From the NCBI RefSeq assembly GCF_019703515.2, contig NC_059388.1:4863979-4927978 (forward strand): 64,000 bases of DNA, read 5' to 3'. Made by a program: the position numbers and the translations under genes. Shown here in pieces: positions 1-11,889 of this stretch (its first letter is position 1; every line of letters begins with the position of its first letter). This DNA comes from Myxocyprinus asiaticus. Lineage: Eukaryota > Chordata > Actinopteri > Cypriniformes > Catostomidae. The notes under the pieces were generated by a model, which did no database searches, was not told where the DNA came from, and worked only from the letters and a program-made list of their open reading frames with translations.

Positions 1-860
1 ATCCGGCCCCTAAGAACCTCTTTAAGTGCCTCCCAAGCCATGCCCACAGAGGATACTGAGGACCAGTTGGTCTCCATATAAACACTGATTTCATCCTTTA
101 GCATTTGTTGGAATTCAGGATTTTGCAAAAGGGATACATTAAAGCACCAGCTATATGATGTCTTTTTCTTCGTACGTGGCAACACCTCTAAACACACCAG
201 GGCGTGATCTGAGACTAAAATGTTTCCAATTGAGCAATCAACAACAGATGAAATGATGGACTTAGATAAAATCTATTCAAGAGTAAATCTTATGGACTGA
301 TGAAACAAAATTATAGTCCCTACCAGATGGGTTCAAAAGTCTCCAAACATCTGTAAGACCAAGATTTTTACACATCCTGTGAAGCGTCAATGATGCTCTA
401 GAAGGCTTGCACACTTTTGCTTCACTGTGATCAAGGACTGAGTACATCAAGAGTTTAAAGTCTCCTCCCAATTTTATATCATAAGGGGTGCCAGCAGCTA
501 TAAAAAAGCCCTGATCATCAATGTTAGGTGTGTAAATATTAGCCAAAATAAGTCTTTGCCCCTTAATTTCTGTTAAAACAATAATGACTCTTCCTAATTT
601 ATCTTTAATCTGTTTGAGACATTTGAATTGTAGATGTTTACTTATCAGTGTAATGACTTACTTGAGCCAGCACTAAAGAAAGCCACATCTTCCCAAATTG
701 TTCAGCTTCCTGCTGGGAAAGATGCGTTTCTTGAAGAAACACTATATCATATTTCTTACGCTTAAGAGAAATAACCTTCCTACTTTTTATGGGGTGCCCC
801 AACCCACTGACATTCCACATGGAGAAAGACAATCCACTCATATTAACATTTGACATATGA
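1..860 (-). pseudogene. L1-like ORF2 start (AP endonuclease), broken and truncated by window
   Basis: Minus-strand frames give SFSMWNVSGLGHPIKSRKV and KKYDIVFLQETHLSQQEAEQ, the first catalytic blocks of an APE-type endonuclease (N of the WNVNGL block, E of QETH). Further on, ANIYTPN, GGDFKLLMYSVLDHSEAK and GLTDVWRLLNPSGRDYNF correspond to the later N/D blocks. The pieces lie in different frames with stops between them. The reverse transcriptase would lie beyond position 1. Confidence 0.7.
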
Positions 861-1139
861 GAAAAAATAGATTGTGTGTTAAAAACAAAATTATAAAGAC
901 CACATTAGAGCAACAATCAAACCCTGAACTTCCCCCAGAACCAAACAAACAGAAAAAAGAAAAACGTGCACATTAACCCCGCACATGATAGCGCCAACTG
1001 GCGTCCATCACTCTAAACTCAAACAGTTTATGCCTACATGTATGCCTACGAGAGCCCCCACGACACTTTTGCCGTTGGAATGCTCCAGTCCGGTGTTTCA
1101 ATACAAATTTTGAAGACAGAATTACACAACAAAAGATAA

Positions 1140-1640
1140 TCTATAAAACAAACTCCAGCCAATAGGCAGAATAAACAAAGAACATGTAAATTCATCCACA
1201 TAACTGTCCCAAAGGTGTGTTCCTCCACAAAGCAAACTCCAGCTGCTAGTGGAACCAGCAAAAAATAAATAAATAAATAAATAAAATAAAATAAAACTGC
1301 TCATTTTCCTCGGACAGTCAAATGAATGTTCAGTGAGCCAGACCATCTGACTGCTATATGAGTACAACAAATGCCCTAATCACTCCAATGCCTTGCAAGA
1401 AATACTCCACAAAACAAACTCTAACCAATAGGAGGCATAAGCACAAAGAACGTGCAGATTCATCCACAACACTGTCCTGAAGGAGTGTTATTCCACAAAA
1501 CAAACTCCAACCACTAAGCGGAACCAGCACAAAAAGAAACAAAAAAGGTGCTCAGTTCCTCGGACGATCAAGTGAATGTTCACAGAGTCAGGCCCACTCA
1601 GCTGCAATGAGAGTACCACAAAATAACTTACTCCATTGAC
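1140..1640. repeat. inter-ORF spacer of L1-like element, two tandem ~260-bp units
   Basis: Two related segments follow each other, roughly 1143-1373 and 1400-1640. Each holds, in order, a CAAACTC block, GAAC[A/G]TG...ATTCATCCACA, a TCCACAAA[G/A]CAAACTC block and TTCCTCGGAC followed by TCAA[A/G]TGAATGTTCA. Offsets between matching blocks are 250-270 bp. The spacer of the copy at 24100-24360 has related sequence. Confidence 0.6.
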
Positions 1641-2469
1641 TTTATGAAGGACAATGCTTGCTGTGGGCATGTAAATGTTTTACGGCCATCTTTAGCATCT
1701 ATTCTCAATTTGGCCGGGATCATCAGTGCAAAAGCGACCTTCAGTTGATGTAAGAGTTTCTTGCATTCCTTGAATCGATCACGTTTCTCTCTTGTCGAAT
1801 TCTGGGCAAAAAAAAAAATGCTGTGGTTTTTCCAAGATTAGCCTTCCTTTACTCCTCGCATGGCGTAACACAAGATCTTTATCGGATGATCTCAGAAATT
1901 TGGCCAGAATTGATCGGGACCTGTCTCTTTCCGTGGATCGCTGAGCCGGAACCCTGTGAGCTCGCTCGATTTCCAGCTTATGGCCTGTTATGTCGAGCAG
2001 ACTTGGAAGGAGCCCGTCCAGGAATTCCACCATATTCTGACCCTCTGCTCTCTCAGGAATTCCAAAAATATGGATGTTATTCCACAGACTACGATTCTCC
2101 GTATCCTCCAACCTCTCCCAGACGCACTCCAAATCCACCCTGATCGCTAGCGGATTAGCAGCTAATTCCCTCTCCGATGACTCAAGATAATCGATCCGTT
2201 TCTCGATGTCCCCCACTCTTGTAACCACCTCAGTGAATATCATCTCCATGGCAGTGATCGATCGACGTATTACAGCAAGATCCTCTAAATCAGCAACGAC
2301 CTTCTTCAGCATTGCCGACAAGTTCAACAATTCTCACTAAATTTCCCGCACTTCTATGGCCAAATCTGCTCCCTGGTCTGCGGCCTTGTCAGGGGCATCA
2401 GCTTGAGCATGTAAGCATCTTTTAATCTTTTTTAGTCTCCAGAGCCGAGGATTTTGAATTCCTTGACAT
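1640..2469 (-). pseudogene. L1-like ORF1 RNA-binding protein, broken
   Basis: The frame shows the ORF1p arrangement: an N-terminal coiled-coil stretch (VADLEDLAVIRRSITAMEM, IEKRIDYLESSEREL), then a non-canonical RRM-type core (NNIHIFGIPE, EFLDGLLPSLL) and the LEIERAHRVPAQRS region with AKFLRSSDKDLVLRHARSKG. In the L1 family this protein coats the element RNA and chaperones target-primed reverse transcription. The N-terminal part has an early stop after the MSRNSKSS-like start, and the C-terminal part changes frame after the CPEFDKRE segment. Confidence 0.75.
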
Positions 2470-2548
2470 ATTGTCTTCTTAGAATAGTTATGGAACAGGG
2501 TGTATTGAATCTCACCAGTTTATAACAAACTGTCAGTTAATAAACTGG

Positions 2549-3300
2549 TTGTGTTTTGTTTGTTTTGTTTACAGTTCTTATGTTTTTTGTCTTGGATGTT
2601 GTCTGCCTTATTGTCTACGACAAACACTTTTGGACATTGGTTCAGCAATTACACACCGTAAACCAGACTTCAAATTCCTCAATGCCAACCCGCTGTTTAC
2701 AAACACACAAGCGGACCCCTTTGTCTGTGCTGCACGGCCGCGGAAACGCAGGAGGAAAAGGGGAAACAGAGCCGGCGTTCTCATCAGAGTAAGACGCCGC
2801 GCAAATCGACCCCAGCTACCCAGTATTCTACTGGCAAATGTTCAGTCTCTGGATAACAAGCTCTGCGAGCTGAAAGCGCGGATCTCTTTCCAACGAGAGA
2901 CGAGGGACTGCTGCATTATCTGCCTTACGGAAACTTGGATGTCTGCGGAGATTCCAGACTCAGCCATTGAACCCGCAGGGTTCTCCGTGCACCGAGCGGA
3001 CAGAGCGAAAGACCTCTCAGGTAAAAGCAGAGGTGGTGGTGTATGTTTTATGATCAACAAATCCTGGTGTGATCAGAGGAACGTACATTCTATCAAGTCT
3101 TTCTGCTCTCCTGATCTGGAATTTCTCATGCTTCTGTGTCGACCATTCTGGCTACCGAGGGAATTCACAGCGGTCATTATCACTGCTGTGTACATCCCCC
3201 CACAAGCCAACACAGACCGGGCACTCAAGGAACTGTGTGAGAGTATAAGCAAGCAGGAAACCATACACCCTGAGGCTGCGTTCATTGTGACCGGGACTTT
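2549..3300 (+). pseudogene. L2 endonuclease region
   Basis: An open stretch encodes a basic leader (RPRKRRRKRGNRAG) and then APE-type endonuclease blocks: LLANVQSLDNKLCEL, CIICLTETWM with the catalytic E, GGGVCFMINKSWC, and TAVYIPPQAN. In L2 elements this domain nicks the genomic target to prime reverse transcription. Homology changes frame after FIVTGTLIKPV, where a short loss appears to remove the catalytic FNH-type block. Confidence 0.75.
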
Positions 3301-3375
3301 AATAAAGCCAGTTTCAAATCAGTTGCACCAAAATACCACCAGCACATTAGTTTCAACACACGAGGGGACCGGGTT

Positions 3376-5425
3376 TTGGACCATTGCTACTCTCCCTTCC
3401 GGGATGGCTACAAATCCCTCCACCGCCCACCATTTGGCAAATCGGACCACTCTTCCATTCTGCTTCTGCCCGCTTACAGGCAGAAACTGAAACAGGAAGC
3501 ACCCACTCTCAGAACGATCCAGTGCTGGTCAGACCAATCAGATTCCATGCTACAAGACTGTTTTGATCACACGGACTGGGAGATGTTCCGGTCCGCCTCT
3601 GATGACGACATCGATCTTTACGCTGATAGCGTAATGTGTTTCATCAGAAAGTGCGTAGAGGACGTCGTTCTGAACCAGAACAACACGGATCTATCCGAAC
3701 CAGAAGCCATGGATTAATAGCGATGTATGCACGGCACTTAATGTGCGGACCTCCGCTTTTCATTCCGGGAACGCGGAGGAGCATAAACAAGCCAGTTATG
3801 CCCTCAGAACAGCAAAACGCCAGTACAGGAACAAGATTGAAGGACAGTTTACACCACCAACTCTAGAAGCATGTGGCAGGGAATTAACATCATCACGGAC
3901 TTTAAAGGGAATAAAAACTCCGCCATGAACACCGCTGCCTCTCTCCCGGATGAACTAAATACTTTTTATGCTCATTTTGAGGGAAATAACACCGCCCTTG
4001 CGGAGAGAGCTCTTTTGGCCGAAGCTACAGAGGTTAGTTCACTCTCCGTCTCTGTAGTGGATGTAACCTGATCCTTCTGACGGGTGAATATCCGGAAAGC
4101 CGCGGGCCAAGACGGCATTCCGGGCCGCGTCATCAGAGCGTGCGCGAACCAGCTGGCTGGTGTTTTTTTAAGGACATTTTCAACCTTTCCCTCTCTTTGT
4201 CTGTAGTCCCCACATGCTTTAAAACATCCACCATTGTGCCTGTTCCAAAGCAATCAAAAATCACTTGCTTAAATGACTGGCGTCCTGTTGCTCTGACCCC
4301 CATCATCAGCAAATGCTTTGAGAGACTAATCAGAGATTACATCTGCTCTGTGCTGCCTCTCTCTCTAGACTCACTGCAGTTTGCTTACCGCAACAACCGC
4401 TCCACTGATGATGCCATTGCATCTACAATACACACTGCTCTCTCCCACCTGGAAAAAAAAACACTTATGTGAGAATGTTGTTTGTAGACTACAGCTCAGC
4501 ATTCAACACCATAGTGCCCTCCAAGCTAGATGAGAAACTCCGGGCTCTGGGCTTAAACAGCTCGCTGTGCAACTGGATCCTGGACTTCCTGTCAAGCAGA
4601 CACCAGGTGGTTAGAATATGCAGCAACATCTCCTCATCACTGACCCTCAACACTGGAGCCCCACAGGGCTGTGTTCTCAGCCCACTCTTGTATTCCTTGT
4701 ACACACATGACTGTGTGGCAACACATAGCTCCAATGCCATCATTAAGTTTGCTGATGACACGACGGTGGTAGGTCTGATCACTGACAATGATGAAACAGC
4801 CTACAGAGAGGAGGTGCACACTCTGACACACTGGTGTCAGGAGCACAACCTCTCCCTCAATGTCAGTAAGACAAAGGAGCTTGTGGTGGACTTCAGAAGA
4901 AAAGACAGAGAACACAGTCCCATCATCATCAATGGAGCACCAGTGGAGAGAGTCAGCAGCTTCAAGTACCTGGGTGTCCACATCACTGAGGAACTCACAT
5001 GGTCCATCCACACTGAAGTCGTTGTGAAGAAGGCTCATCAGCGCCTCTTCTTCCTGAGATAGCTGAGGAAGTTTGGAATGAACAGCCACATCCTCACACG
5101 GTTCTACACCTGCACTGTAGAGAGCATCCTGACTGGCTGCATCTCCGCCTGGTACGGCAATAGCACAACCCACAACTGCAAAGCACTTCAAAGGGTGGTG
5201 CGAACTGCCAGACACATCATCGGAGGTGAGTTTCCCTCCCTCCAGGACATATATACCAGGCGGTGTGTGAAAAAAGCTCGGAGGATCATCAGAGACTCCA
5301 GCCACCCGAGCCATGGGCTGTTCTCACTGCTACCATCAGGCAGGCAGTATCGCAGCATCAGGACTCGCACCAGCCGACTCCATGATAGCTTCATCCCCCA
5401 AGCAATCAGACTTTTGAACTCTTGA
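3376..5425 (+). pseudogene. L2 reverse transcriptase, frameshifted
   Basis: Four overlapping frames give a complete RT when read in order: [53 protein letters not shown] with [19 protein letters not shown]; the catalytic FADD box in [23 protein letters not shown]; and the C-terminal THNCKALQRVVRTARHIIGG...LLNS. Frame changes occur near 3720, 4070-4140, 4465 and a TAG near 5060. Family membership (CR1/L2) rests on the RT blocks and the 3' tail. Confidence 0.85.
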
Positions 5426-5876
5426 TCTCCCATGATCAAAATACATCAGCACTGCACTTTATTACTCTTACTCTTACATCTCACACCAGACTGTCATAAA
5501 TTATATTATTATTATATTATATTCTCTCTTAACAACTTACTATCAACTGACAGCCTGAATGTCAATACAGTACAATACAACCTACTGTACATTCTATATA
5601 TACTATATATACACATTATTCAATAAAAAAGTATCTATATTGTGTGTATTGTACTGTACAGTGTATGTTAGTATTTGCATATTGTGTTGTGTGTAATTAT
5701 GTGTATATTAGACTTTAAATTGTGTTGTGTTAATTTGATGTTATTGTAAATTGGTATATGTCTCATCACTGTCACGGCTGCTATGTTGATCGGAACTGCA
5801 CCCAAGAATTTCACACACCATTGCACTTGTGTATATGGCTGTGTGACAATAAAAGTGATTTGATTTTGATTTAATA

Positions 5877-5945
5877 GTGTTAAAACTAGCAAAGTGTGCA
5901 GAGCTCGCCTTTCACACATCCGAACCTCGCATGGGGTCACGTGAC
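5877..5945 (-). mobile_element. 5' UTR end of the L1-like element, separated by the L2 insertion
   Basis: On the minus strand this reads CACGTGACCCCATGCGAGG, GCGAGCTCTGCACACTTTGC and TAGTTTTAA. The same order is found at 23140-23220 (plus) and 61515-61600 (plus) upstream of the other ORF1 copies. It therefore belongs to the L1-like element whose body resumes at 2536. Confidence 0.72.
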
Positions 5946-6647
5946 TCGATCAGTACTGCTCTTTTTTAAAAGGTGCACTTAGAAATGCAAAACTTTGAAC
6001 CAACAGAAATGAGTAATACTTTTGAAAAATACCCACACATGAGGTGAAGACTCCAGTCATATTAATAGATTTATAAAAGCTGTTTTATTTTACATGGAGT
6101 GGGTCGATGACATTTTGAGATCACATGACCAGCAAAATACTATTTACTTTATCTTGGTAACCCTCCTTTTATTAGACATGTTCATGTATGGTTTAAATTA
6201 ATCACGGAAACTCAAAAAATTTGCTTTCGTGCTTTGCTGCTTTACGCGTTTTGTGTTATTAAGTACAAGGTGACAGCTTTCTACAAATCGACCACCTCAA
6301 CATCAACAAAAAATTAGTGCACCTTTAAGTGAAAGATATAATCTGGTAATTATATTATTGAAAAAATATCACCTTCTTATGTACACAGCTCCAATGAAGT
6401 AACTACTAGTAAAAGCAAACTAATTTTTAGCTTGACCGTATTTGAAATTTCATTCAACTTTATATTTCTTTACATTTTAAATTAAATTAAATACAATTTT
6501 AAATTGTATTACATTCTAAATTGCATTTTAAATTACATTAAGTTAAATTAATTTTCAAATTAAATTGAAAATTGCATTAAAAAAAATTACATTTAATAAC
6601 ATTTAAATAATATAATATAATATATATTGTGCATTTACATGCATTAC
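5946..6647. other. intronic sequence, nothing recognised
   Basis: AT-rich DNA between the last recognised kinesin exon and the L1-like element, with runs of AAATTAAATT-like low complexity around 6470-6620. No exon matching the next KIF21 coiled-coil segment was found on either strand. Confidence 0.5.
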
Positions 6648-6711
6648 CTAAGCTCCTCGATCTCTTTGATGTAATTTTGGATCATGTTTCCAATCTCTTC
6701 ATTCCCTTCAC
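6648..6711 (-). CDS. kif21a: kinesin coiled-coil exon (last one seen in window)
   Basis: A short 64-bp exon after acceptor tttttgcag encodes GEGNEEIGNMIQNYIKEIEELR, completing the split glycine of the preceding exon, and ends at donor CTTAG/GTAATG. The next family exon (AKLLES...) is not found in the ~650 bp before the L1-like insertion, nor recognised further down. It may lie beyond position 1. Confidence 0.88.
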
Positions 6712-6838
6712 CTGCAAAAAGTTCAGCATAGTAATGTAAACACTAGGGAAGGTAAAACGAATACTAAGTTAGATTCAGTCTTCTGGTCTTGTACCCAGTT
6801 AGTTTAGAGCACAACATCCCAGCACTAATGATGTGTAC

Positions 6839-7028
6839 CTGCTCTGGCGAGGGTCTGGTTGGCCTGGTCGCTCAGTAGTTGTGTGAGTCTGGCTCTCTGA
6901 GCATCAATAGTTTCCTGCAAAGCCTTCACACGCACACGCAGGTTGTTGTTCTCTGTCTGCAGAATTGAGTTCTCATGAACCATGTCATTAATGCTTTCCA
7001 ATCCATCCTCTCCAACCATATGCTTGCC
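6839..7028 (-). CDS. kif21a: kinesin first coiled-coil exon
   Basis: Sixty-three codons plus one base begin [16 protein letters not shown] and continue through [18 protein letters not shown] and [20 protein letters not shown] to LARA. The stretch is heptad-rich, as expected for the stalk start. The acceptor is gaaacag and the donor [21 protein letters not shown] and ESINDM match KIF21A better than KIF21B. No stop is present. Confidence 0.9.
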
Positions 7029-7220
7029 CTGTTTCAGATATTATTATATGAAAATGAAACATCTTACCAATAATGTCCTCAATTTTTCTTTTCTTTACAT
7101 TAGATCCAAATTAAGTAACACAAACTACCAATGACATTCTGGTGAAAAGACAAATCTGACAAACTTGAGATACAATTGCCCTATAAGTAATACAAATTCA
7201 CTAAACGTGGCCGCACAAAC

Positions 7221-7439
<219 letters not shown>

Positions 7440-7443
7440 CTAA

Positions 7444-9182
7444 CTACGTTTCCATCCAAGGATTTTTTGCGAAAAAAGTTTTAGCACATCAAAATAAAGC
7501 AGATGGAAACGCAAATTATCGCTACAATTTCACAAGTGTCGACATAATATTTTTCCATTTAACTCTAGCGCATAAACTATGCCGATACTTCAAATTCCGC
7601 GAAAAACTAGTTTGGAAACACTTTTTGTCGAGAAAATTGGCATTAACACAAAAAAGTGTTGATCATGACAACAGTATGCATCCTTGAAAGCCAATTTATT
7701 GTACGTGATTATGGATTGATCTTAACGGCATATAGATCTGATGCTGCAAACATGACACTTCCAGGAGTGCCAACACAAATATCTAGTATCACGCACATGA
7801 CAAGTGCACGGAGAACAAATTAATGGCCACTGTTTGTGATTAATTTAATCGCGGTAGCCATCCATTTATTTATTAGAGTTGCTTTTACACACCATTCAAA
7901 ATAATAGACAGCAGTCATGGAATTAGCCCACAATACAAAAAACGTAATTTCTGTGCACAAAGATGTTTAAAATTAAAAATAAATACACAATACTAGGAGA
8001 AAAACACCAGTGTGCTTTTTTGGAACACTAACATAGCCCAATTCTTTTAATTATTGTTTAGTTTACTTTTGAAAAAATGCCGGCAAAATTCCCTGTATGA
8101 AATTAAATAAATTAGGCTACCAAACGAAAAAAAAGCATTAAATAAAAAAATTAAAAAAAATTACCAAATGATTTTTTTTTTAGACCTATATATGCCTTTT
8201 GTTTACACAAACTTAAATTAGCTTTACCCTGTTCTGTAGACTGTCGGCTGAAGTCGGCTGAATTACATTATCAGAATCTGCACTTTTTTCAAGACTATAA
8301 ACTATCAGATCTATTTGTCCAATGCCGAGTTCACTTTCAGAAAACGAGCTTTAAAACTTTTAAATATTTTAACTGTACTTTACCTCGGATTGCATTTGCT
8401 GGGCTTCTTCTGAAAATGTAAATTGCATTAGGACACTAAAATTAATTTGAGATGACAATCAAGTTCAGTTGGACGTTAAAAGTTGCTGGACAAATATGCG
8501 GGACATAATGCAGTTGTAATGCTTTAGATTAGATGATTGTTCAAAAAAGCCTATTGAATATCAGGAATATGTATATGTAAACCCTGATATTACACCACAT
8601 AATTACACCGCATAATTTTTTTCTTCAATAGCTGTGCACACAGCATATACACATGGATGGATGGTCCTAAGACTGAAAGTTTCCCCACTACTTGGTGCAG
8701 TTTGAACAGGGCCTTGACGATTCGCTTTCGGGTCGGAACCAGTGGCAACCTGTGATAGGCGCAACATCAGGACCAATATTACAATCCTATCAGAAGGGCA
8801 ACTGTTCCCTTTTGATTGCAATTCCTCCTCTTCTGATTGCTTTTATTTGTGAAATTAAAATGACAGTAAGCTGGCTAATTTCAATGAATTGTCTCAATAC
8901 TCTCCCCATTTTACCAAAACTTCGGAGGAAAAAAATTAGGGACATCTGGGAGGCGAACTAGCGATAAACACACATTTCTGTATGGAAACGGCTTAAGGGC
9001 AGATTTCTTTTGCGATAAACCAAAACTTATGCGACAAAGCGTTTTTTTTAGGCATGACGTCACCACGCACACCACTTTTATCCATAAAAGGCCATTTGAA
9101 TGGAAACAGGCAGAAGATGGCAAATTTCGCAAATTTTTTTTACGCATTTTCACAAAATAGCGTGAAAAGTGGATAGAAACTA
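7444..9182. mobile_element. hAT-like non-autonomous DNA element in a kinesin intron
   Basis: The ends form an imperfect terminal inverted repeat: left CTACGTTTCCATCCA, right (reverse complement) TTAGTTTCTATCCA. Subterminal GGAAAC/GTTTCC and TTTGCG/CGCAAA motifs repeat in both orientations inside each end. No transposase frame is recognisable in the 1.7 kb between them. No convincing target duplication was identified, so superfamily assignment is tentative. Confidence 0.55.
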
Positions 9183-9212
9183 ATGTTGAAAAACCAATTA
9201 AACAGTCTCTCA

Positions 9213-9419
<207 letters not shown>

Positions 9420-9804
9420 TCATGTTATAATTATACTTTATATCAATTGTAAACTTTTTTTATACAGTTAAAAAAAGTATAGAGCAGGGTCCAATAGTCT
9501 GACATAAACATGCTTCTACTTTGCATTTTTATGGCATGCACTTCCTTAAAGCTGAAGTATGTAACTTTTTCAGTGTTACATTTTTCAGAGTTGCTTCAGC
9601 AGAGGTCTAGTGGTCTGTAGTCGTGTTTTTTCCGAAAAGAAAGAAATGCATTTCATTTATTAAATGATTTAAGCAACGTATTTTAAGATTTCCTATAATT
9701 CAATAACTTTTTAAGCACCTCTTGGTAAAAACTGCTATTTTCAATGGTTTTCCAGGACTTAAATTCAAGCACCTTGTACGAACCCTGTTAACAGTAACTA
9801 AAAA

Positions 9805-10760
9805 CAAGTACTAGTAAAATAAAGACACTAGTAAGCTTAAATAAAAAATGTCAAAAGCTCTTGTCATGGGGGCCTTGGTAGCTCAGTGGTAAAAGATGCT
9901 GGCTACCACCCCTGGAATTTGAATCCCAGGGTGTGCTGAGTGACTCCAGCCAGGTCTCCTAAGCAACCGAATTGGCCCAGTTGCTAGAGGGTAGAGTCAC
10001 ATGGGGTAACCTCCTCCTAGTCACTATAATGTGGTTCGTTCTCGGTGGGGCGCGTTATGAGTTGAGCGTGGATGCCTCGGTGGATGGTGTGAAGCCTCCA
10101 CACTCGCTATGTCTCCGTGGCAACGCGCTCAACAAGCCACGTGATAAGATGCACGGGTTGACCTTCTCTGACGCGGAGGCAGCTAGGATTCATCCTCCGC
10201 CACCCGGATTGAGGCGAATCACTACGGGACCACGAGGACTTAAAAAAAAATAAAAAAAAAAGCGTATTGGGAATTGGCCATTCCAAATTGGGTGAAAAAG
10301 GGGAAAATCTCTTCCCCCCCCCCCCCCCCAAGTATTAGTAAAATTGAAAAAAATACTAGTCACTATCGAATACTTACTAGTAACTACAAAAATAAGTACT
10401 AGTAACAAAAAAAAAACAAAAACAAAAACAAAAAAAAACAAACAAACAAAAAAAAAAAAGATACTAGTAAGCTTTAAGGAATAAATGTCAAAAATGCTTG
10501 CCATCTCTAGACAAGTAAAATTTAACCAAAAACGTGTGACTACTGAACGGTGACCAGCGGCAAGGGAATAAGTACTTGTAATAAATGAATAAGTACTAGT
10601 AAAACTGAAAAAGATACTTGTCACTATTGAAATACTACTAGTAACTAAAAAAAAAAAAAAAAAAGTTCTAGCAGCATAAAAATAGATACTAAGATTAAAG
10701 GAATAAATGTCAAAAATGCTTGCAATACTAGTAAGTTTAAAGAATAAATGTTAATAGTGC
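9805..10760. repeat. ACTAGTA-rich degenerate tandem repeat, split by the SINE
   Basis: The heptamer ACTAGTA or a one-base variant recurs at least a dozen times (for example near 9810, 9830, 10353, 10371, 10394, 10462, 10591, 10633, 10727). A companion block, AATGTCAAAAATGCTTGCCA or similar, appears near 9847, 10485, 10706 and 10749. The SINE interrupts one such companion block. The poly-C run at 10312-10329 and A-runs lie within. Confidence 0.65.
9868..10318 (+). mobile_element. HAmo-type tRNA-derived SINE
   Basis: A tRNA-like head starts GGGGCCTTGGTAGCTCAG with an A box (TGGTAGCTCAGTGGT) and a degraded B box (AATTTGAATCCC). The tRNA-unrelated body follows (GAGTGACTCCAGCCAGGTCT, AGAGTCACATGGGGTAACCT, GCGCTCAACAAGCCACGTGA) and ends near ATTGGCCATTCCAAATTGG. 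I recognise this body as the HAmo SINE described from East Asian cyprinids. It is the best single clue to the host lineage. It sits inside the ACTAGTA-rich repeat at 9805-10760. The A-rich run 10241-10260 interrupts the tail. Confidence 0.8.
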
Positions 10761-11721
10761 TTGCCATACAGTATCTTGTGTCATTAAGTGGAAACAAGGA
10801 CATCTAATCTTTGTACAGAACTTGTTTTGTACAGGACCTGTCACAAATGTCCTTACTGTACAATAAATTAGTGAAAAGAAAAAAAAAATAGCTAAATAAT
10901 TTTGTCCAATGTTCCCAATGCTGTATTTTTGGAGCACACATTTTTCCATTGTTTCTCAACATCTGATACTATCAGATGGAAGTTTGCTTGCATCTTGTGC
11001 ATCACCAAAATAGATGTATGTGTTTATGCGATCAGCCAAGTTAAGAGACCACTGATCAATTCATAGGAAGTGATTATCGGCTAATTCTGATCAGTCAGAA
11101 CATCCCTAATACTATTTACAAAAGAAGTAGCAAAATGTTTTAGATGGAGTATAGCATGCCACACCACAGGACATATCAACTTTCCTAAAATATTTCACGT
11201 CAACTACCCATAAATGTCTGAGAGTAATGGGGTGTTCTTTTAATAACCAGTAGGTGGCAGCAGCACCAGCAACATGTGGATAAGAATGGATGTAATGTGG
11301 AATGTCAACCCTCCCACAGAAGGTCTTTATTGTCAAACACTGACTCTCTTAACACATAAAATACTGTCTTTCTGGCTCAAAACCTCAGGGCCAACAAATA
11401 ATTTTTCAGATTTTCTGGGGAAAAAAAATATTAAATAAAAACCTTACAACTTACCTCAGTACAAAGTGCATATTTTGCAAGTCACCATGGCATTCCTCTA
11501 ATAAAAACAATATTTATTTGTTGTATTGAGCTACCAAGCCAATAAAATCAAACTTACGCAAATCAGACTTTCACTTAAACAGTAAAATGTATGTTTCTGG
11601 CAATTTACTTTGACTTTTAATTGAGTAAAATTTTGCCAGTACCCATACTTAAACTTAAGATAATATACAATAACATTACAACATCTTATCAAATACACAC
11701 TAACTGAAGATTTGTTCTTAC
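10761..11721. other. kinesin intron, nothing recognised
   Basis: Intronic DNA between the alpha4/alpha5 and switch II exons. It has short A-rich runs and no recognisable coding or transposon sequence. Confidence 0.45.
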
Positions 11722-11889
11722 TAGTCCACAGTTGATGGAAATGCCTTCTTTGGCCCGGTCGCCCATGGCGCCAGTTCTCTTCAGGAGCTCCAAGCCAGCT
11801 AAATCTACAAAGTGAAACTTAGCAGTAAGCGTCTCAAACTCATTCATCTCTGAGGAGCCATTCACCAGCCTGTTATCCGTCTCTGTGTT
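11722..11889 (-). CDS. kif21a: kinesin motor exon (switch II), altered active site
   Basis: Fifty-six codons run from [18 protein letters not shown] to [10 protein letters not shown], with acceptor ttttacag and donor CTA/GTAAGA. Family members read [25 protein letters not shown]. Here it reads [25 protein letters not shown]: the switch II serine is TTG (11791-11793), the following arginine is CTC (11785-11787), and a threonine has become methionine. The first and last are C-to-T changes at codons that would be TCG and ACG, consistent with CpG decay. The switch II aspartate and glycine remain. Confidence 0.9.

Larger units (their letters stand above)
1..2536 (-). mobile_element. L1-like LINE, 3' part (ORF1, spacer, start of ORF2), runs off window
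   Basis: On the minus strand this carries a two-ORF non-LTR retrotransposon: 5' UTR, ORF1 (about 2469 to 1640), an inter-ORF spacer and the N-terminal endonuclease part of ORF2 (about 860 to 1, continuing outside). ORF1 and ORF2 similarities are to the L1/Tx1 clade. The 5' UTR continues at 5877-5945 beyond an inserted L2 element. Frameshifts and stops break both ORFs, so this is a dead copy. The two related copies in the window lie at 23150-24640 and 61515-62640. Confidence 0.8.
2543..5870 (+). mobile_element. L2-clade LINE, nearly full length, nested in the L1-like element
   Basis: A plus-strand CR1/L2-type element with APE endonuclease and reverse transcriptase. It ends in the typical fish L2 tail GGCTGTGTGACAATAAAAG followed by TGATTTGATTTTGAT. 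A candidate 6-bp target duplication TTAATA flanks it (2537-2542 and 5871-5876). The flanking DNA on both sides is L1-like 5' UTR, so the L2 inserted into the L1-like copy. Several frameshifts disable it. The second copy in the window is 17569-19968. Confidence 0.85.

Noticed and set aside
9868..10318. A functional tRNA gene at the A/B-box pair
   Set aside because: The B box is degraded and the body is that of a tRNA-derived SINE several hundred bases long.
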